64,000 nt of DNA from Halococcus agarilyticus (GTDB taxonomy: Archaea; Halobacteriota; Halobacteria; Halobacteriales; Halococcaceae): positions 124,001 to 188,000 of the forward strand of contig NZ_BAFM01000003.1 of NCBI RefSeq assembly GCF_000334895.1, written 5' to 3'. Below, in pieces: positions 8,887 to 17,591 of this stretch (its first letter is position 1; the number at the start of each line of letters is the position of its first letter). The notes beneath the pieces are model-generated. The model was not told where the DNA came from, made no database searches, and worked only from the letters and a program-made list of their open reading frames with translations. A program made the position numbers and the translations under genes.

Positions 8887-10226
8887 GCGACGGCCTCCAC
8901 GGCCGCCACGAGATCGTCGACGCAGTCGGCGTTCGTCTCGGTGACACAGACCTGCACGAGGTGGTCGTCGATCGCGTGGATCGCGTATCCCTCGGTTTCG
9001 AGAGCGTCCTTCAGGGCCGACGCCTCGCGATCGGTCCGGGCGACGACTTCCCGGAAGTGGTGGCGGTCGTGGACCGGGGCCGTGACGCCGTCGATCGTGT
9101 CGAGCCGATCGGCGACCTCGCTCGCCCGCGTGACGCTCTCCTTCGCGAGATCGACGAGGCCATCGGGACCGAGCCACGCGACGTGCATCGCGGCCCGGAG
9201 CGCGACCCACGCCTGGTTGGTGCAGATGTTCGAGGTCGCGCGCTCGCGCCGGATGTGTTGTTCGCGGGTCTGGAGCGTGAGGGTGTACGCCCGCCGTCCC
9301 TCGCTGTCCTCGCCCGTCCCCACCAGCCGTCCGGGAACCTGGCGGAGGAACGCCTCACGAGTGGCGAACAGTCCGAGTCCCATCCCGTCGGCCGCACCGA
9401 GTCCGAGCGCGGCGTCGCCGACCACGACGTCCGCACCGACGCTCGCTGGTTCTTCGAGCAGCGAGAGCGCCACTGGATCGGAGCCGAGACAGAACAGTGC
9501 GTCGTGATCGTCGGCAAGCTCGCCGATCTCCCCGAGACGCTCTTCGATAGTGCCGCGAACAGTGGGGTTCTCGGCGTAGATCATGACGCAGTCCTCGTCG
9601 ACCGTTTCGGCGAGCGCGTCGCGGTCGACGATCCCGTCGTCCATCGGATAGGAGTCGACGCCGGCGTCGGTGCCAGCGAGGTAGCTGTCGAGCACCGCAC
9701 GCCGGCCGTCGTGGAGGTGTTCGGGGACCAGCACGCGGTCGCCGCTCGTCGCGCGCACCCGGACCGCGAGCGTCGCGGCCTCACCGAGCGCGGTCGCGGC
9801 GTCGTACATCGAGCAGTTCGCCACCTCCAGGCCGGTGAGTTCGACCAGCATCGACTGGTACTCGAACAACGCCTGGAGGAACCCCTGGGCGACCTCGGGC
9901 TGGTACTGGGTGTACGAGGTCAGGAACTCCGAGCGATCGGCGAGGTGATCGACCGCCGAGGGGACGTAGTGGTCGTAGTGGCCCCGACCGAGGAACTCCA
10001 CGAGCTCGTGGTTCCGATCGAGCATCGTCGCGATCTCCTCGCGGATCGCACGCTCGCTTCGGGGTTCGATGTCGAAGCTCCCGTCGAACTCGATCGTCTC
10101 GGGGATGTCGAACAGGTGGTCCTCGCTCTCGACGCCGACCGCGTCCAACATCGCCGTGGTTTCGGCCGCCGTATGCGGCGCGAACGGGCTACCGCGGCCG
10201 CCGTGCGGGTGTTCGTCGCTACTCAC
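8883..10226 (-). CDS. gcvPA: Glycine dehydrogenase (decarboxylating) subunit 1
   Basis: A 447-residue N-terminal half of the split glycine decarboxylase. [30 protein letters not shown] and CSMYDAATA are hallmark segments of GcvPA. It forms the P-protein heterotetramer with the overlapping gcvPB product. It follows gcvH in the same direction after a 161-bp gap that contains hairpins rather than an obvious gene, so it may be co-transcribed with gcvTH or have its own start. Confidence 0.95.
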   Translation of the reverse strand: MSSDEHPHGGRGSPFAPHTAAETTAMLDAVGVESEDHLFDIPETIEFDGSFDIEPRSERAIREEIATMLDRNHELVEFLGRGHYDHYVPSAVDHLADRSEFLTSYTQYQPEVAQGFLQALFEYQSMLVELTGLEVANCSMYDAATALGEAATLAVRVRATSGDRVLVPEHLHDGRRAVLDSYLAGTDAGVDSYPMDDGIVDRDALAETVDEDCVMIYAENPTVRGTIEERLGEIGELADDHDALFCLGSDPVALSLLEEPASVGADVVVGDAALGLGAADGMGLGLFATREAFLRQVPGRLVGTGEDSEGRRAYTLTLQTREQHIRRERATSNICTNQAWVALRAAMHVAWLGPDGLVDLAKESVTRASEVADRLDTIDGVTAPVHDRHHFREVVARTDREASALKDALETEGYAIHAIDDHLVQVCVTETNADCVDDLVAAVEAVA

Positions 10227-10387
10227 GGAACCGCCCTCCAGTGGACTGGAACGGCATTGGCAAGGCTTGCGGGGGATGGCATATCAGACCGTCGTTTGCA
10301 CGGTTTCGAACCGGAACCGTGCTCGACTGCGCTGGTTTCGCTCCGTTGGCGACGAAACCGTTCGTGGGCGTTGGACTGCCGAGCCGA
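10227..10387. other. gcvH-gcvPA gap with two hairpins
   Basis: Two inverted repeats lie in this 161-bp gap. One has an 8-bp stem GCACGGTT/AACCGTGC at 10298-10322. The other has a 7-bp stem GGTTTCG/CGAAACC at 10334-10359, with CTCCGTTGG in its loop. No gene is seen. The hairpins could modulate transcript processing or stability between gcvTH and gcvPAB. Confidence 0.5.
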
Positions 10388-10771
10388 TCACTCGATCTGG
10401 TCGCGGTACGCGTCGGCGTCGAGGAGATCGTCGAGTTCGTCGGGATCGTCGAGATCGACTTCGAGCATCCACCCCTCGCCGTAGGGGTCGTCGTTGACGA
10501 GCTCGGGCGCGTCGAGCAGCGCGTCGTTGGTCGCCGTCACGGTGCCAGAAACCGGCGAGTAGAGATCGGAGACAGCCTTGATGGATTCGACCACGCCGAA
10601 CTCCTCGTCGTGGACGATCTCGTCGCCCTCCTCGGGGAACTCCACGAAGACGATGTCGCCGAGCTCGTCCTGAGCGAAGTCGGAAATTCCCACGCGGGCC
10701 GTGCCGTCTTCCGCACGGGTCCACTCGTGACTCTCGAGGAACCGCAACTCGTCGGGGATCTCGAAGCTCAT
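10388..10771 (-). CDS. gcvH: Glycine cleavage system H protein
   Basis: A 127-residue lipoyl-carrier protein. [15 protein letters not shown] contains the lipoylation site Lys65, and HEWTR plus [16 protein letters not shown] are family signatures. It shuttles the aminomethyl intermediate between GcvP, GcvT and the lipoamide dehydrogenase (not present here). The ATG overlaps the gcvT stop by 4 nt, indicating translational coupling within a gcvT-gcvH unit. Confidence 0.95.
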   Translation of the reverse strand: MSFEIPDELRFLESHEWTRAEDGTARVGISDFAQDELGDIVFVEFPEEGDEIVHDEEFGVVESIKAVSDLYSPVSGTVTATNDALLDAPELVNDDPYGEGWMLEVDLDDPDELDDLLDADAYRDQIE

Positions 10772-11868
10772 CGTTCGAGGAATGGGAGCGCCCGGGTACG
10801 TGCCTCTTTCGGCTCCCCCCGCACCCTGACCGCGATCGTGGTTCCCGGCTCCGCGTACTCGGTTGGAACGTAGCCCATCCCGAGCGGGGTCGAGAGGGTG
10901 GGACTCATCGTTCCGCTCGTGACCGTGCCGATGGTCGTCCCCTTGGAATCGGTGATCTCGTAGCCGTGGCGGGGCACGCCACGGGTTTCGAGTTCGAACC
11001 CGACGAAGCGCTCGTCGGGGCCCGCCTCCGCGACGTGGGCGAGCGCGTCGCGGCCGACGAACTCGGTGTCGAGATCGACCGCGAAGCCGACGTCGGCCTC
11101 GAAGGGGTTCCGAGGGTTCTCCTCGTGGTGGAAGTCCTGGCCCGAAAGCAGGAAGCCCGCCTCGATTCGGAGGGTGTCGCGTGCGCCGAGCCCACATGGT
11201 TGACAGTCGAAGGCGTCCCAGACTGCTTCGGCCTCGCCCCACGGGACGATCAGTTCGAGGCCGTCCTCGCCGGTATATCCTGTTCGCGCCGCCAGGCAGT
11301 CCGAATCGGCGACGGTGGCGTCGGTCGCCGCAAACCGCCCCAGATCGGCGAGCGGTTCGCCCGCGTCGTCGGCCGCGCTTGCGACGAGGCCGACCGCGTC
11401 GGAGCCCTGGATCGCGAACATCGCGTACGCTTCGGTGCGGTTTTCGACCGTCGCATCGAGCCCCCACTCGTCGCGGTGGGTCGCCCACCGCTCGGCCATC
11501 TCCTCGTCGTGGCCCGCGTTCGGGACGAACAGGAAGTCGGCGTCGTGGGTCTCGGGGAGTCGGTAGATCACCGTGTCGTCGAGGATCGTGCCCTCGGTGT
11601 CGGTGATCATCGCGTACTGCGCACTTCCATGTGCGAGCGCGCTCACGTCGTTGGTGGTGAGACGTCCGAGGAGTTCAGCGGCGTCCGGGCCCGAGACTTC
11701 GATCTCTCCCATGTGCGAGACGTCGAACTTGCCGACTGACTCGCGGACGCTCTCGTGCTCCGTTCGAATCGAATCGAACTCGACGGGCATTTCCCAGCCG
11801 CCGAACTCGGTAGTCTTCGCGCCGTGAGCGTCGTGGATCGTGGCCAGCGGCGGTTTGCGAAGTTCCAT
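10768..11868 (-). CDS. gcvT: Aminomethyltransferase (glycine cleavage T protein)
   Basis: A 366-residue T protein that transfers the methylene group from the H-protein-bound intermediate to a tetrahydrofolate-type carrier and releases ammonia. Characteristic stretches are [36 protein letters not shown] and the C-terminal barrel segment [13 protein letters not shown]. The length is normal for the family. It is the first gene of the gcvT-gcvH-gcvPA-gcvPB run on the minus strand. Confidence 0.95.
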   Translation of the reverse strand: MELRKPPLATIHDAHGAKTTEFGGWEMPVEFDSIRTEHESVRESVGKFDVSHMGEIEVSGPDAAELLGRLTTNDVSALAHGSAQYAMITDTEGTILDDTVIYRLPETHDADFLFVPNAGHDEEMAERWATHRDEWGLDATVENRTEAYAMFAIQGSDAVGLVASAADDAGEPLADLGRFAATDATVADSDCLAARTGYTGEDGLELIVPWGEAEAVWDAFDCQPCGLGARDTLRIEAGFLLSGQDFHHEENPRNPFEADVGFAVDLDTEFVGRDALAHVAEAGPDERFVGFELETRGVPRHGYEITDSKGTTIGTVTSGTMSPTLSTPLGMGYVPTEYAEPGTTIAVRVRGEPKEARTRALPFLER

Positions 11869-12323
11869 ACCGGTGTCTCGTCCCCCGCAGCCTAATGGTT
11901 TGGTAGTATCGAACGAGAGCCGTATCCCGCAACACCCCGGTCGAGATCGTCTCGAACGCCGGACGGCTCACGGGTCGTGCGGTGATCCTGCGGTGACGAC
12001 GGAGTGGTGGTGGCCCGTTGCTGTGTGGTTGGTACGGTTGGCGCGCGCTGCGTCGAGCGGGACGGCTTCTTCGCGCGGCGATTTCCGAACGCCCGTGAGC
12101 AGACGCCGTTCATCGGCGCGCGACACCGTGCGAGGGATGACTGAGCGGAGTGAGCGAAGCGAGCGACGCGAAGGAATCGGGCTGGGGAGGCTCGTGGCTT
12201 GCGGTTCTCATCTGCATCGGCATCGCAGCGGTTTCGTCGATAGCGATAGCGACCGACGTGACAGTAACCACGACAGCGACCGCAAACGGCTCGAAAGCCC
12301 CGAGGCGCTCGACGGATGGCTCG
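11869..12323. other. 455-bp gene-free region with a dispersed repeat (family A copy 1)
   Basis: The left part holds the gcvT promoter region on the minus strand. Bases about 12020-12210 are collinear with 30960-31145. Shared pieces include CTGTGTGG, GGTTGGCGCGCG, GGATGACYGAG, GGAGTGA and GGAATCGG(G)CTGGGGAGG. The GAGCGGAGTGAGCGAAGCGAG run is the same low-complexity motif found in the other repeats. A plus-strand frame here with a hydrophobic stretch is not convincing as a gene. Confidence 0.55.
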
Positions 12324-14015
12324 CTACTCGCCGGCGAGTCGACGTACCACGACGATCGCGAGGCCCGCGAACGCCGCGACCACGCCGAAGCCAGCCCCTT
12401 CGCCGGCGCTCGTCCCTTCGCCGGCGCGCGATTCGATTTCGGTCCCCGCTCCGGCCCCAGCCGTTTCGGTCAGGGTCGTCCGCCCTTCGTCGACGGTTTT
12501 CGTCGCCGCCCCCGTCGTTCGGTTCCCGACCGTGGCTCCGTCGGTGCCGGTGGTCCCGTTCGTGCTCGTGGAGTCGTTTGCGGCTCCCGTCGATTCCGGC
12601 GATCCGCGCGACGGGACGATCCGATGGACCGCACCGCCGAGATCGCCGCCGGCCGTCAGCGCGTAGAGTTCGCCGTCGTCGTCCCGACCGACGTCGAGCA
12701 AGTATCCCCCGAGTTCGCCGTCCTCGGCCCCCGCGATCGTGAGCTTCTCGAACTGCCACAGCCCCTCCTCGGCGGGCGTCGCCGCGAACAGCGATCCCTG
12801 GGGACTGCCGTCCTGGCTGTAGTCGCCGAAGACGAACCTGCCGCCGAGCGCGTCGATCGTGCCGTCGTAGACGTACCCCCCGATGACCGAGATGCCGATG
12901 GATTCGCCGTCGCGGGAGTGGGGGTACTCGATCACGGGATCGCGGAGCGGTTCGCCGTCGCGGACGTCCGAGGGCGTCGAATCGGGACACTCGTCGGCCT
13001 CGTCGCCCGTACTGAAACAGTGCGTGCCCTCCTTCACGTTCCAGCCGTAGTTGCCGCCCTTCACGACCCGATCGACCTCCTCGTAGCGGTTCTGGCCGAC
13101 GTCGCCGACGTAGAGCTCACCGTTCGAGAAGCCCATCCGCCACGGGTTGCGAAACCCCCACGCGAACTGCTCGTCGAGGCCGGCTTCGCCCACCAGCGGG
13201 TTGTCGTCCGGAATGTCGTAGGGTCTGTCCTCCCCTTCGCTGTCGACGTCGATCCGGAGGACGCTCCCGAGCAGGTTTTCGGTCACGTCCTGACCGTTGC
13301 CGCCCTCGTTTTCGTCATACCAGTCTTCGGCGTGGCCGGTCCCGACATCGTTGGCCCGGCCGCCGTCGCCGAACGGGACGTAGAGGTAGCCGTCCGGACC
13401 GAACCCGAGCGCGCCCGCGTTGTGGTTGCTCTGGGGCTGGGGGACTTCGAGGAGTCGGCGCTCGGTGTCGGGTCGCCCGACAGTTCGGTCGTCGTTCGCG
13501 CGGAACTCGGCGAGCACCGCCGTATGGGAGTAGCTGTCGGGCGTCTCGTCGGTCGACGGCGCGCTGTAGCGCAGGAAGAACCGGCCGTTCGATCCGAACT
13601 CGGGATGGAAGGCAAGCCCGAGCAGGCCCTGTTCGCCCTCGACGGGCGTCATCCGATCGCTCACGTCGACGAACGACTCCTCGCGCCGGCCGTCCGCGTC
13701 GACGACGTACACTTGGCCGGGCCGATCGACCACGAACCGACGGTCGTCGCCCGAGGGGGTCGCGAAGTCGACCGGCTGCTCGAACCCCTCGGCGACGGTG
13801 TCGAGCCCGACGGTCGGCCCCTCCGGAACGGGGCCACCGTCCTGTGCGACCGCGCTCCCGCTCGCGATGGGCCCACCACCGCCAGCCAGACCGACGACTG
13901 CACCGACTGCACCGGCCACGGTCGTTCGGAGCAGTCGGCGACGGGACACCGCCGAACGGTTTCTCTCGGCGTCGTCGCCCTTCCCCGCTGCTGTCGTGTG
14001 GTTCACTACCGACAT
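12324..14015 (-). CDS. Secreted PQQ-type sugar dehydrogenase with PGF-CTERM-like tail (copy 1)
   Basis: A 563-residue glucose/sorbosone dehydrogenase-type six-bladed beta-propeller. SRRRLLRTTVAGAVG gives a Tat signal. GLAFHPEF, FLRYSAP, GFGPDGYLYVPFGDGG, WGFRNPWRM, GDVGQNRYEEVD and NYGWNVKEG are family motifs. The propeller is followed by a Thr/Asn/Gly-rich linker and a C-terminal hydrophobic helix ending VVVRRLAGE. That end resembles the archaeosortase PGF-CTERM signal, but with AGFG in place of PGFG. It probably oxidises sugars outside the membrane. It is a tandem paralogue of the next gene, lying downstream of it in the transcription direction. ATG 14015 is used, and 14048 is an alternative. 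Confidence 0.85.
   Translation of the reverse strand: MSVVNHTTAAGKGDDAERNRSAVSRRRLLRTTVAGAVGAVVGLAGGGGPIASGSAVAQDGGPVPEGPTVGLDTVAEGFEQPVDFATPSGDDRRFVVDRPGQVYVVDADGRREESFVDVSDRMTPVEGEQGLLGLAFHPEFGSNGRFFLRYSAPSTDETPDSYSHTAVLAEFRANDDRTVGRPDTERRLLEVPQPQSNHNAGALGFGPDGYLYVPFGDGGRANDVGTGHAEDWYDENEGGNGQDVTENLLGSVLRIDVDSEGEDRPYDIPDDNPLVGEAGLDEQFAWGFRNPWRMGFSNGELYVGDVGQNRYEEVDRVVKGGNYGWNVKEGTHCFSTGDEADECPDSTPSDVRDGEPLRDPVIEYPHSRDGESIGISVIGGYVYDGTIDALGGRFVFGDYSQDGSPQGSLFAATPAEEGLWQFEKLTIAGAEDGELGGYLLDVGRDDDGELYALTAGGDLGGAVHRIVPSRGSPESTGAANDSTSTNGTTGTDGATVGNRTTGAATKTVDEGRTTLTETAGAGAGTEIESRAGEGTSAGEGAGFGVVAAFAGLAIVVVRRLAGE
12716..12834 (-). repeat. 119-bp identical tract shared with 14589-14707
   Basis: These 119 bp match bases 14589-14707 without a difference, while the flanking parts of the two sugar dehydrogenase genes are clearly diverged. 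The tract encodes the segment ending in GLWQFEKLTIAGAEDGEL. This is a sign of recent gene conversion between the tandem paralogues, 1873 bp apart. Confidence 0.85.
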
Positions 14016-14079
14016 CGAGTGGCCGTTCGACCAAAGGCCTGACGCCACGGGAAATCGACCGAGAGTCCCCGAACCCGTT

Positions 14080-16200
14080 CTACCGCCCGACGAGGCGGCG
14101 TGCGGCGACGCCCGCGAGGCCGGCGAGGGCTGCGAGGACGCCGAACCCGGGCCCCTCGGCGTCGCTCGTTTCGTTCGCGCCCGTTCCGGTCGCGCTCACC
14201 GATGTCGGTTCGCCTCCTGACGTCGTGGTCGTTTCCGTCCCCCTGGTTTCGGTAGCGGCCGCCGTGGTCGTTTTCGGTCCTGCGGCGGTCGGTTCGGCCG
14301 TCGCCCGCCCCATAGTCGTCGCTTCGACTGTCCCGGTTGCGGTCGCACGCGCCGTCGTCCCCTCTGTGCCGGTCGCCCCGTCGGTCTTCGTCGCTGCCGT
14401 CTCGGTGGTTCCCGGATCGGTCATTGCAGACGTCTCGGTTCGCGTCTGGGTCGTCCCCGTGGCCGTCGCCTGGTCCAGCTCCCCGGAAACGAGCCTGTGG
14501 ACCGCCCCACCGAGGTCGCCGGCGGAGGTCAGCGCGTAGAGTTCGCCGGCGTCGTCCCGACCGATGTCGATCAGGTACCCGCCGAGCTCGCCGTCCTCGG
14601 CCCCCGCGATCGTGAGCTTCTCGAACTGCCACAGCCCCTCCTCGGCGGGCGTCGCCGCGAACAGCGATCCCTGGGGACTGCCGTCCTGGCTGTAGTCGCC
14701 GAAGACGTACGTGCCGTCGAGTGCGTCGACCGATCCCTCGTGAACGTACCCCCCGATGACGGAGAGTCCGATCGGCTCGCCGTCACGGGAGTGGGGGTAC
14801 TCGATCACGGGATCGCGGAGCGGTTCGCCGTCGCGGACCGCCTGCGGTGTCGAATCGGGACACTCGGCGGGGATCTCGCTCGGGTTCGCGGTGCTGTAGC
14901 AGTGCGTGCCCTCCTTCACGTTCCAGCCGTAGTTGCCGCCCTTCACGACCCGGTCGACCTCCTCGAACCGGCTCTGGCCGACGTCGGCGACGTAGAGTTC
15001 GCCATCGGAGAACCCCATCCGCCACGGGTTGCGAAACCCCCACGCGAACTGCTCGTCGAGGCCGGCTTCGCCCACCAGCGGGTTGTCCTCGGGGATCCCG
15101 TAGGGTTTCTCCTCTCCTTCGCGATCGACGTCGATTCTGAGGATCGAGCCGAGGAGGTTCTCGCCGACGTCCTGCCCGTTGCCGCCCGTGTTCTCCTCGT
15201 ACCAGTCCGCGGCGTGACCGAGGCCGGTGTCCCGTGACCCGCCGCCGTCGCCGTACGAGGCGTAGAGATAGCCCTCGGGCCCGAACGCGAGCGCGCCGCC
15301 GTTGTGATACTTCGTGGGTTCGTCGACCGCCAGCAAGGGTCGCTCGGAGCCGTCGACCACGCCGCTCGCGTCCTCGGTCGCGCGGAACTCCGAGAGGAGT
15401 TCGGTGTGTGAGAACCCATCGGGGGCGTCCTCGGCCAGCGGGGCGCTGTAGCGCAGGAAGAAGCGCCGGTTCTCGTCGAACGCGGGGTGGAAGGCGATCC
15501 CGAGCAGCCCGCGCTCGCCGGTGCGCTCGGCGAGGCGATCGGCGATATCGAGGAACGGCTCCCCGCGCCCGCCGCCCGATGCGACGGTGTACACCTGGCC
15601 GGGCAGGTCGACCACGAACCGACGGCCGTCGCCTGGCGCGCTCGCGAAGTCGGTCGGCACCTGGAACCCGTCGGCGACGGTGTCGAGCCCGACGGTCGGC
15701 CCCTGCGGCACGGGACTCTCCTCGGTATCGGACGTCTCGGTCGTAGTCTCGGTTTCGATCCCCGATCCGTCGCCGAAGGAGATCGCTCCGCGCATCGTGC
15801 CGCTGTGGGGCTCGCAGACGTACTCGGTCACCTCCTCGCTCGCGGTGAATTCGAGGGCCTGGGTCTCGCTCTCCTCGCTCATCACCGCGGTGCGTTCGAG
15901 GACGCTCCCCTCGGAATCGAGCAGCGCGAAGTTGTGGCCCATCCCGTCGATGTTCTCCCAGACGACGCGGTAGGTGGTGCCGGCTTCGAGGCTCAGGGTA
16001 GGGTTCGTCTCGCCGGCGATCGACTCGGGCGCACGCCCCTGCCAGCCGGCGATCTCGCCGCCGAGTCGGATGATCTCAGGCGACTGGGCCGCAGCGCTGC
16101 CGACGCCGCCGACGCCAGCGAGCGCGCCGGCCGCGGTCGCCCCGAGGAACCGGCGGCGGGACGTCTGGAACTCTTCTCGTGTGCGTGGATCACCTGTCAT
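14080..16200 (-). CDS. Blue-copper domain fused to PQQ-type sugar dehydrogenase, PGF-CTERM tail (copy 2)
   Basis: A 706-residue secreted protein. The Tat signal is SRRRFLGATAAGALAG. Residues about 40-142 form a cupredoxin domain with H89 (GMGHNFAL), C129, H132 and M136 (VCEPHSGTM), a full type-1 copper ligand set. A Thr/Glu linker follows. From about 165 comes a sugar dehydrogenase propeller with the same motifs as its neighbour. Then come a Thr-rich spacer and a GPGFG-hydrophobic-RRLVGR tail, matching the PGF-CTERM archaeosortase signal. The fused copper domain could accept electrons from the dehydrogenase directly. ATG 16200 is chosen as the start because it precedes the Tat motif. Confidence 0.88.
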   Translation of the reverse strand: MTGDPRTREEFQTSRRRFLGATAAGALAGVGGVGSAAAQSPEIIRLGGEIAGWQGRAPESIAGETNPTLSLEAGTTYRVVWENIDGMGHNFALLDSEGSVLERTAVMSEESETQALEFTASEEVTEYVCEPHSGTMRGAISFGDGSGIETETTTETSDTEESPVPQGPTVGLDTVADGFQVPTDFASAPGDGRRFVVDLPGQVYTVASGGGRGEPFLDIADRLAERTGERGLLGIAFHPAFDENRRFFLRYSAPLAEDAPDGFSHTELLSEFRATEDASGVVDGSERPLLAVDEPTKYHNGGALAFGPEGYLYASYGDGGGSRDTGLGHAADWYEENTGGNGQDVGENLLGSILRIDVDREGEEKPYGIPEDNPLVGEAGLDEQFAWGFRNPWRMGFSDGELYVADVGQSRFEEVDRVVKGGNYGWNVKEGTHCYSTANPSEIPAECPDSTPQAVRDGEPLRDPVIEYPHSRDGEPIGLSVIGGYVHEGSVDALDGTYVFGDYSQDGSPQGSLFAATPAEEGLWQFEKLTIAGAEDGELGGYLIDIGRDDAGELYALTSAGDLGGAVHRLVSGELDQATATGTTQTRTETSAMTDPGTTETAATKTDGATGTEGTTARATATGTVEATTMGRATAEPTAAGPKTTTAAATETRGTETTTTSGGEPTSVSATGTGANETSDAEGPGFGVLAALAGLAGVAARRLVGR
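14589..14707 (-). repeat. 119-bp identical tract shared with 12716-12834
   Basis: Second member of the perfectly identical pair inside the tandem sugar dehydrogenase genes. A second near-identical block of about 75 bp occurs farther upstream in both genes, around 13130 and 15015. Confidence 0.85.
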
Positions 16201-16306
16201 CGTATTCGCCGAGCCGTTGGATGAAGAAAACCAACGGCTGCCCGAGTAAAGCCCTGACGGACTCGGCCGGCGCAACCGCCGGACATCGCCGAGTGCGCTG
16301 TGCCCG

Positions 16307-16702
16307 TCACTCCGTCGATGTCCGCGTTCCCGTGCCGTACCGACTCGCCAGCTGGACCCGATCGCTGCGCCCGCCGTCCCAGTAGAGCCGCACCACCTGG
16401 CTGCGGGAGGCCTCGACCGCGACGGCCTCGCCCGCGCGGACCTCACGACTCCACGGGGGGTGACGGCTGTACCCGTCGACGGTCACGACGAGCGCTGCCC
16501 CGTCGACGGCCTCCCCGGCGTCGTGCGTGATCCGGACGTGCGTCTCGTTTGCTTGGTGGAACGACCACTCGGCGTCCGGGGGATCGACCCGGTTCGCCGG
16601 GACGTTCACCGCGATGACGACGCCGACGACGATCACCACCACGAGTGCGACGACGAGCGCTGCCCCGATGACGTTCAGCAGCCGATCGCCGTCGTCAGCC
16701 AT
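16307..16702 (-). CDS. Type IV pilin-like membrane-anchored protein
   Basis: A 131-residue protein with one N-terminal hydrophobic helix (VIGAALVVALVVVIVVGVVIAV) and an extracellular beta-rich part. The segment AEWSFHQANETHVRITHDAG recalls the C-terminal domain of archaeal pilins (H-x-G and D-G-A-L/V patterns). The classic haloarchaeal prepilin cleavage site before the helix is not obvious, so it may be a non-processed relative. It lies upstream of, and in the same direction as, the tandem sugar dehydrogenases. A role in anchoring or surface structure is inferred. Confidence 0.6.
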   Translation of the reverse strand: MADDGDRLLNVIGAALVVALVVVIVVGVVIAVNVPANRVDPPDAEWSFHQANETHVRITHDAGEAVDGAALVVTVDGYSRHPPWSREVRAGEAVAVEASRSQVVRLYWDGGRSDRVQLASRYGTGTRTSTE

Positions 16703-16862
16703 GTATTCTCACGGTTCTCCGTGGCGTGCGTTCGATAGCCGAGAGGGAAAACTGGACACTAATTGACGCCGCGTAGGGACCGCAATGGCAAAAAGGGCCT
16801 TGCTGGTAGGTTCGGCTGGTCATAGACTTGTTGGAGCCTATCTTATATCAGAAAAATATACT

Positions 16863-17222
16863 TCATTTGCCGAGTAAATCAGAATCATCGTCCGGTTCGA
16901 TCTCGCCCTGCCACCCTCGGGCAGCTCTAATGACTGCAGCTTTTCGATCCGTGATATTGAGAACTCTACTTTCGAGACTCTCGGTATAACCGACGAGCTC
17001 AGCTTCGGTTTCGATAAGATAGTATCCATTACTGCCAGAGGCGATCGGTAGCCCCTCCTCAAAAATCAACTCACGGACGATGGATCGCGTGTTGGGGAAT
17101 GAGCCGATGTCATCGACTTCGATGTCGTCGTTGATCTGTCGCGATGAGATCGGGTTCGCTGCTCCTTGGTGATTGAGAATAAGATTCCGGACTTCCGCTT
17201 TCACTTCATCATCTGATGCCAT
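16863..17222 (-). CDS. Virus-like winged-helix DNA-binding protein
   Basis: A 119-residue protein. Residues 10-70 read as a winged helix: LNHQGAANPISSRQINDDI, then TRSIVRELIFEEGLPIASG and NGYYLIETEAEL. The pattern ISSRxI...R.IVREL..EGLPI.S...GYYLI is a hallmark of small virus- or plasmid-encoded regulators. A coiled-coil-like segment (LESRVLNITDRKAAVI) follows. Codon usage is AT-rich compared with the neighbours, which indicates transfer. Confidence 0.65.
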   Translation of the reverse strand: MASDDEVKAEVRNLILNHQGAANPISSRQINDDIEVDDIGSFPNTRSIVRELIFEEGLPIASGSNGYYLIETEAELVGYTESLESRVLNITDRKAAVIRAARGWQGEIEPDDDSDLLGK

Positions 17223-17277
17223 ACCACAGCACAGTCTGGCGAGCTTAAAAATCTAGGATCTAGTTAACATAACTGTC

Positions 17278-17487
17278 TCAAAGATCGATTTTGCTCCCGT
17301 GGTAGACCGATTCCAACTCGTTGCGGAGTAGATGAGCAAGATAATCGTTGTTGGCGTCTTCAGCACGCTGGATCGCTTCGACGAGTGCCTTATCCAGTTC
17401 GGCTGTCTCTGCATCTTCGTAGGTGCGCTTGTCTGGTAGGTTGGCGGCAATCTTGCGATTAGTGGTAGCTTCCTGGGTTGTGGCCAT
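17278..17487 (-). CDS. Small alpha-helical protein, unknown
   Basis: A 69-residue, mostly helical and acidic protein (DAETAELDKALVEAIQRAED). It has no recognised domain. It lies 55 bp upstream of the winged-helix gene in the same direction and has similarly AT-rich codons, so it is probably part of the same imported segment. Confidence 0.5.
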   Translation of the reverse strand: MATTQEATTNRKIAANLPDKRTYEDAETAELDKALVEAIQRAEDANNDYLAHLLRNELESVYHGSKIDL

Positions 17488-17591
17488 GCGCCTCGTATTG
17501 GCTTCCTCCTATCTAGACTTTTCGGTAGCTGTTAGCCAGCCATGAAGTAGGGTCCGGTAGCGTTTTGAGCGCCCTGATCCTCGATTCGGGC

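Larger units (their letters stand above)
16740..17520. mobile_element. Small AT-rich island, probable remnant of an integrated element
   Basis: Base composition drops sharply between the pilin-like gene and ahcY. Two short minus-strand genes with AT-rich codons lie inside, one of them a winged-helix protein of a type common in haloarchaeal viruses and proviruses. No integrase, flanking direct repeat or tRNA target was found, so the boundaries are compositional estimates. Confidence 0.4.

Noticed and set aside
7561-9507. Long frame opposite gcvPA-gcvPB
   Set aside because: Shadow of two well-recognised genes on the minus strand.
12150-12323. Plus-strand frame with a hydrophobic stretch in the gap after gcvT
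   Set aside because: It begins within a dispersed repeat, runs on antisense through the sugar dehydrogenase gene, and has no promoter or recognised family.
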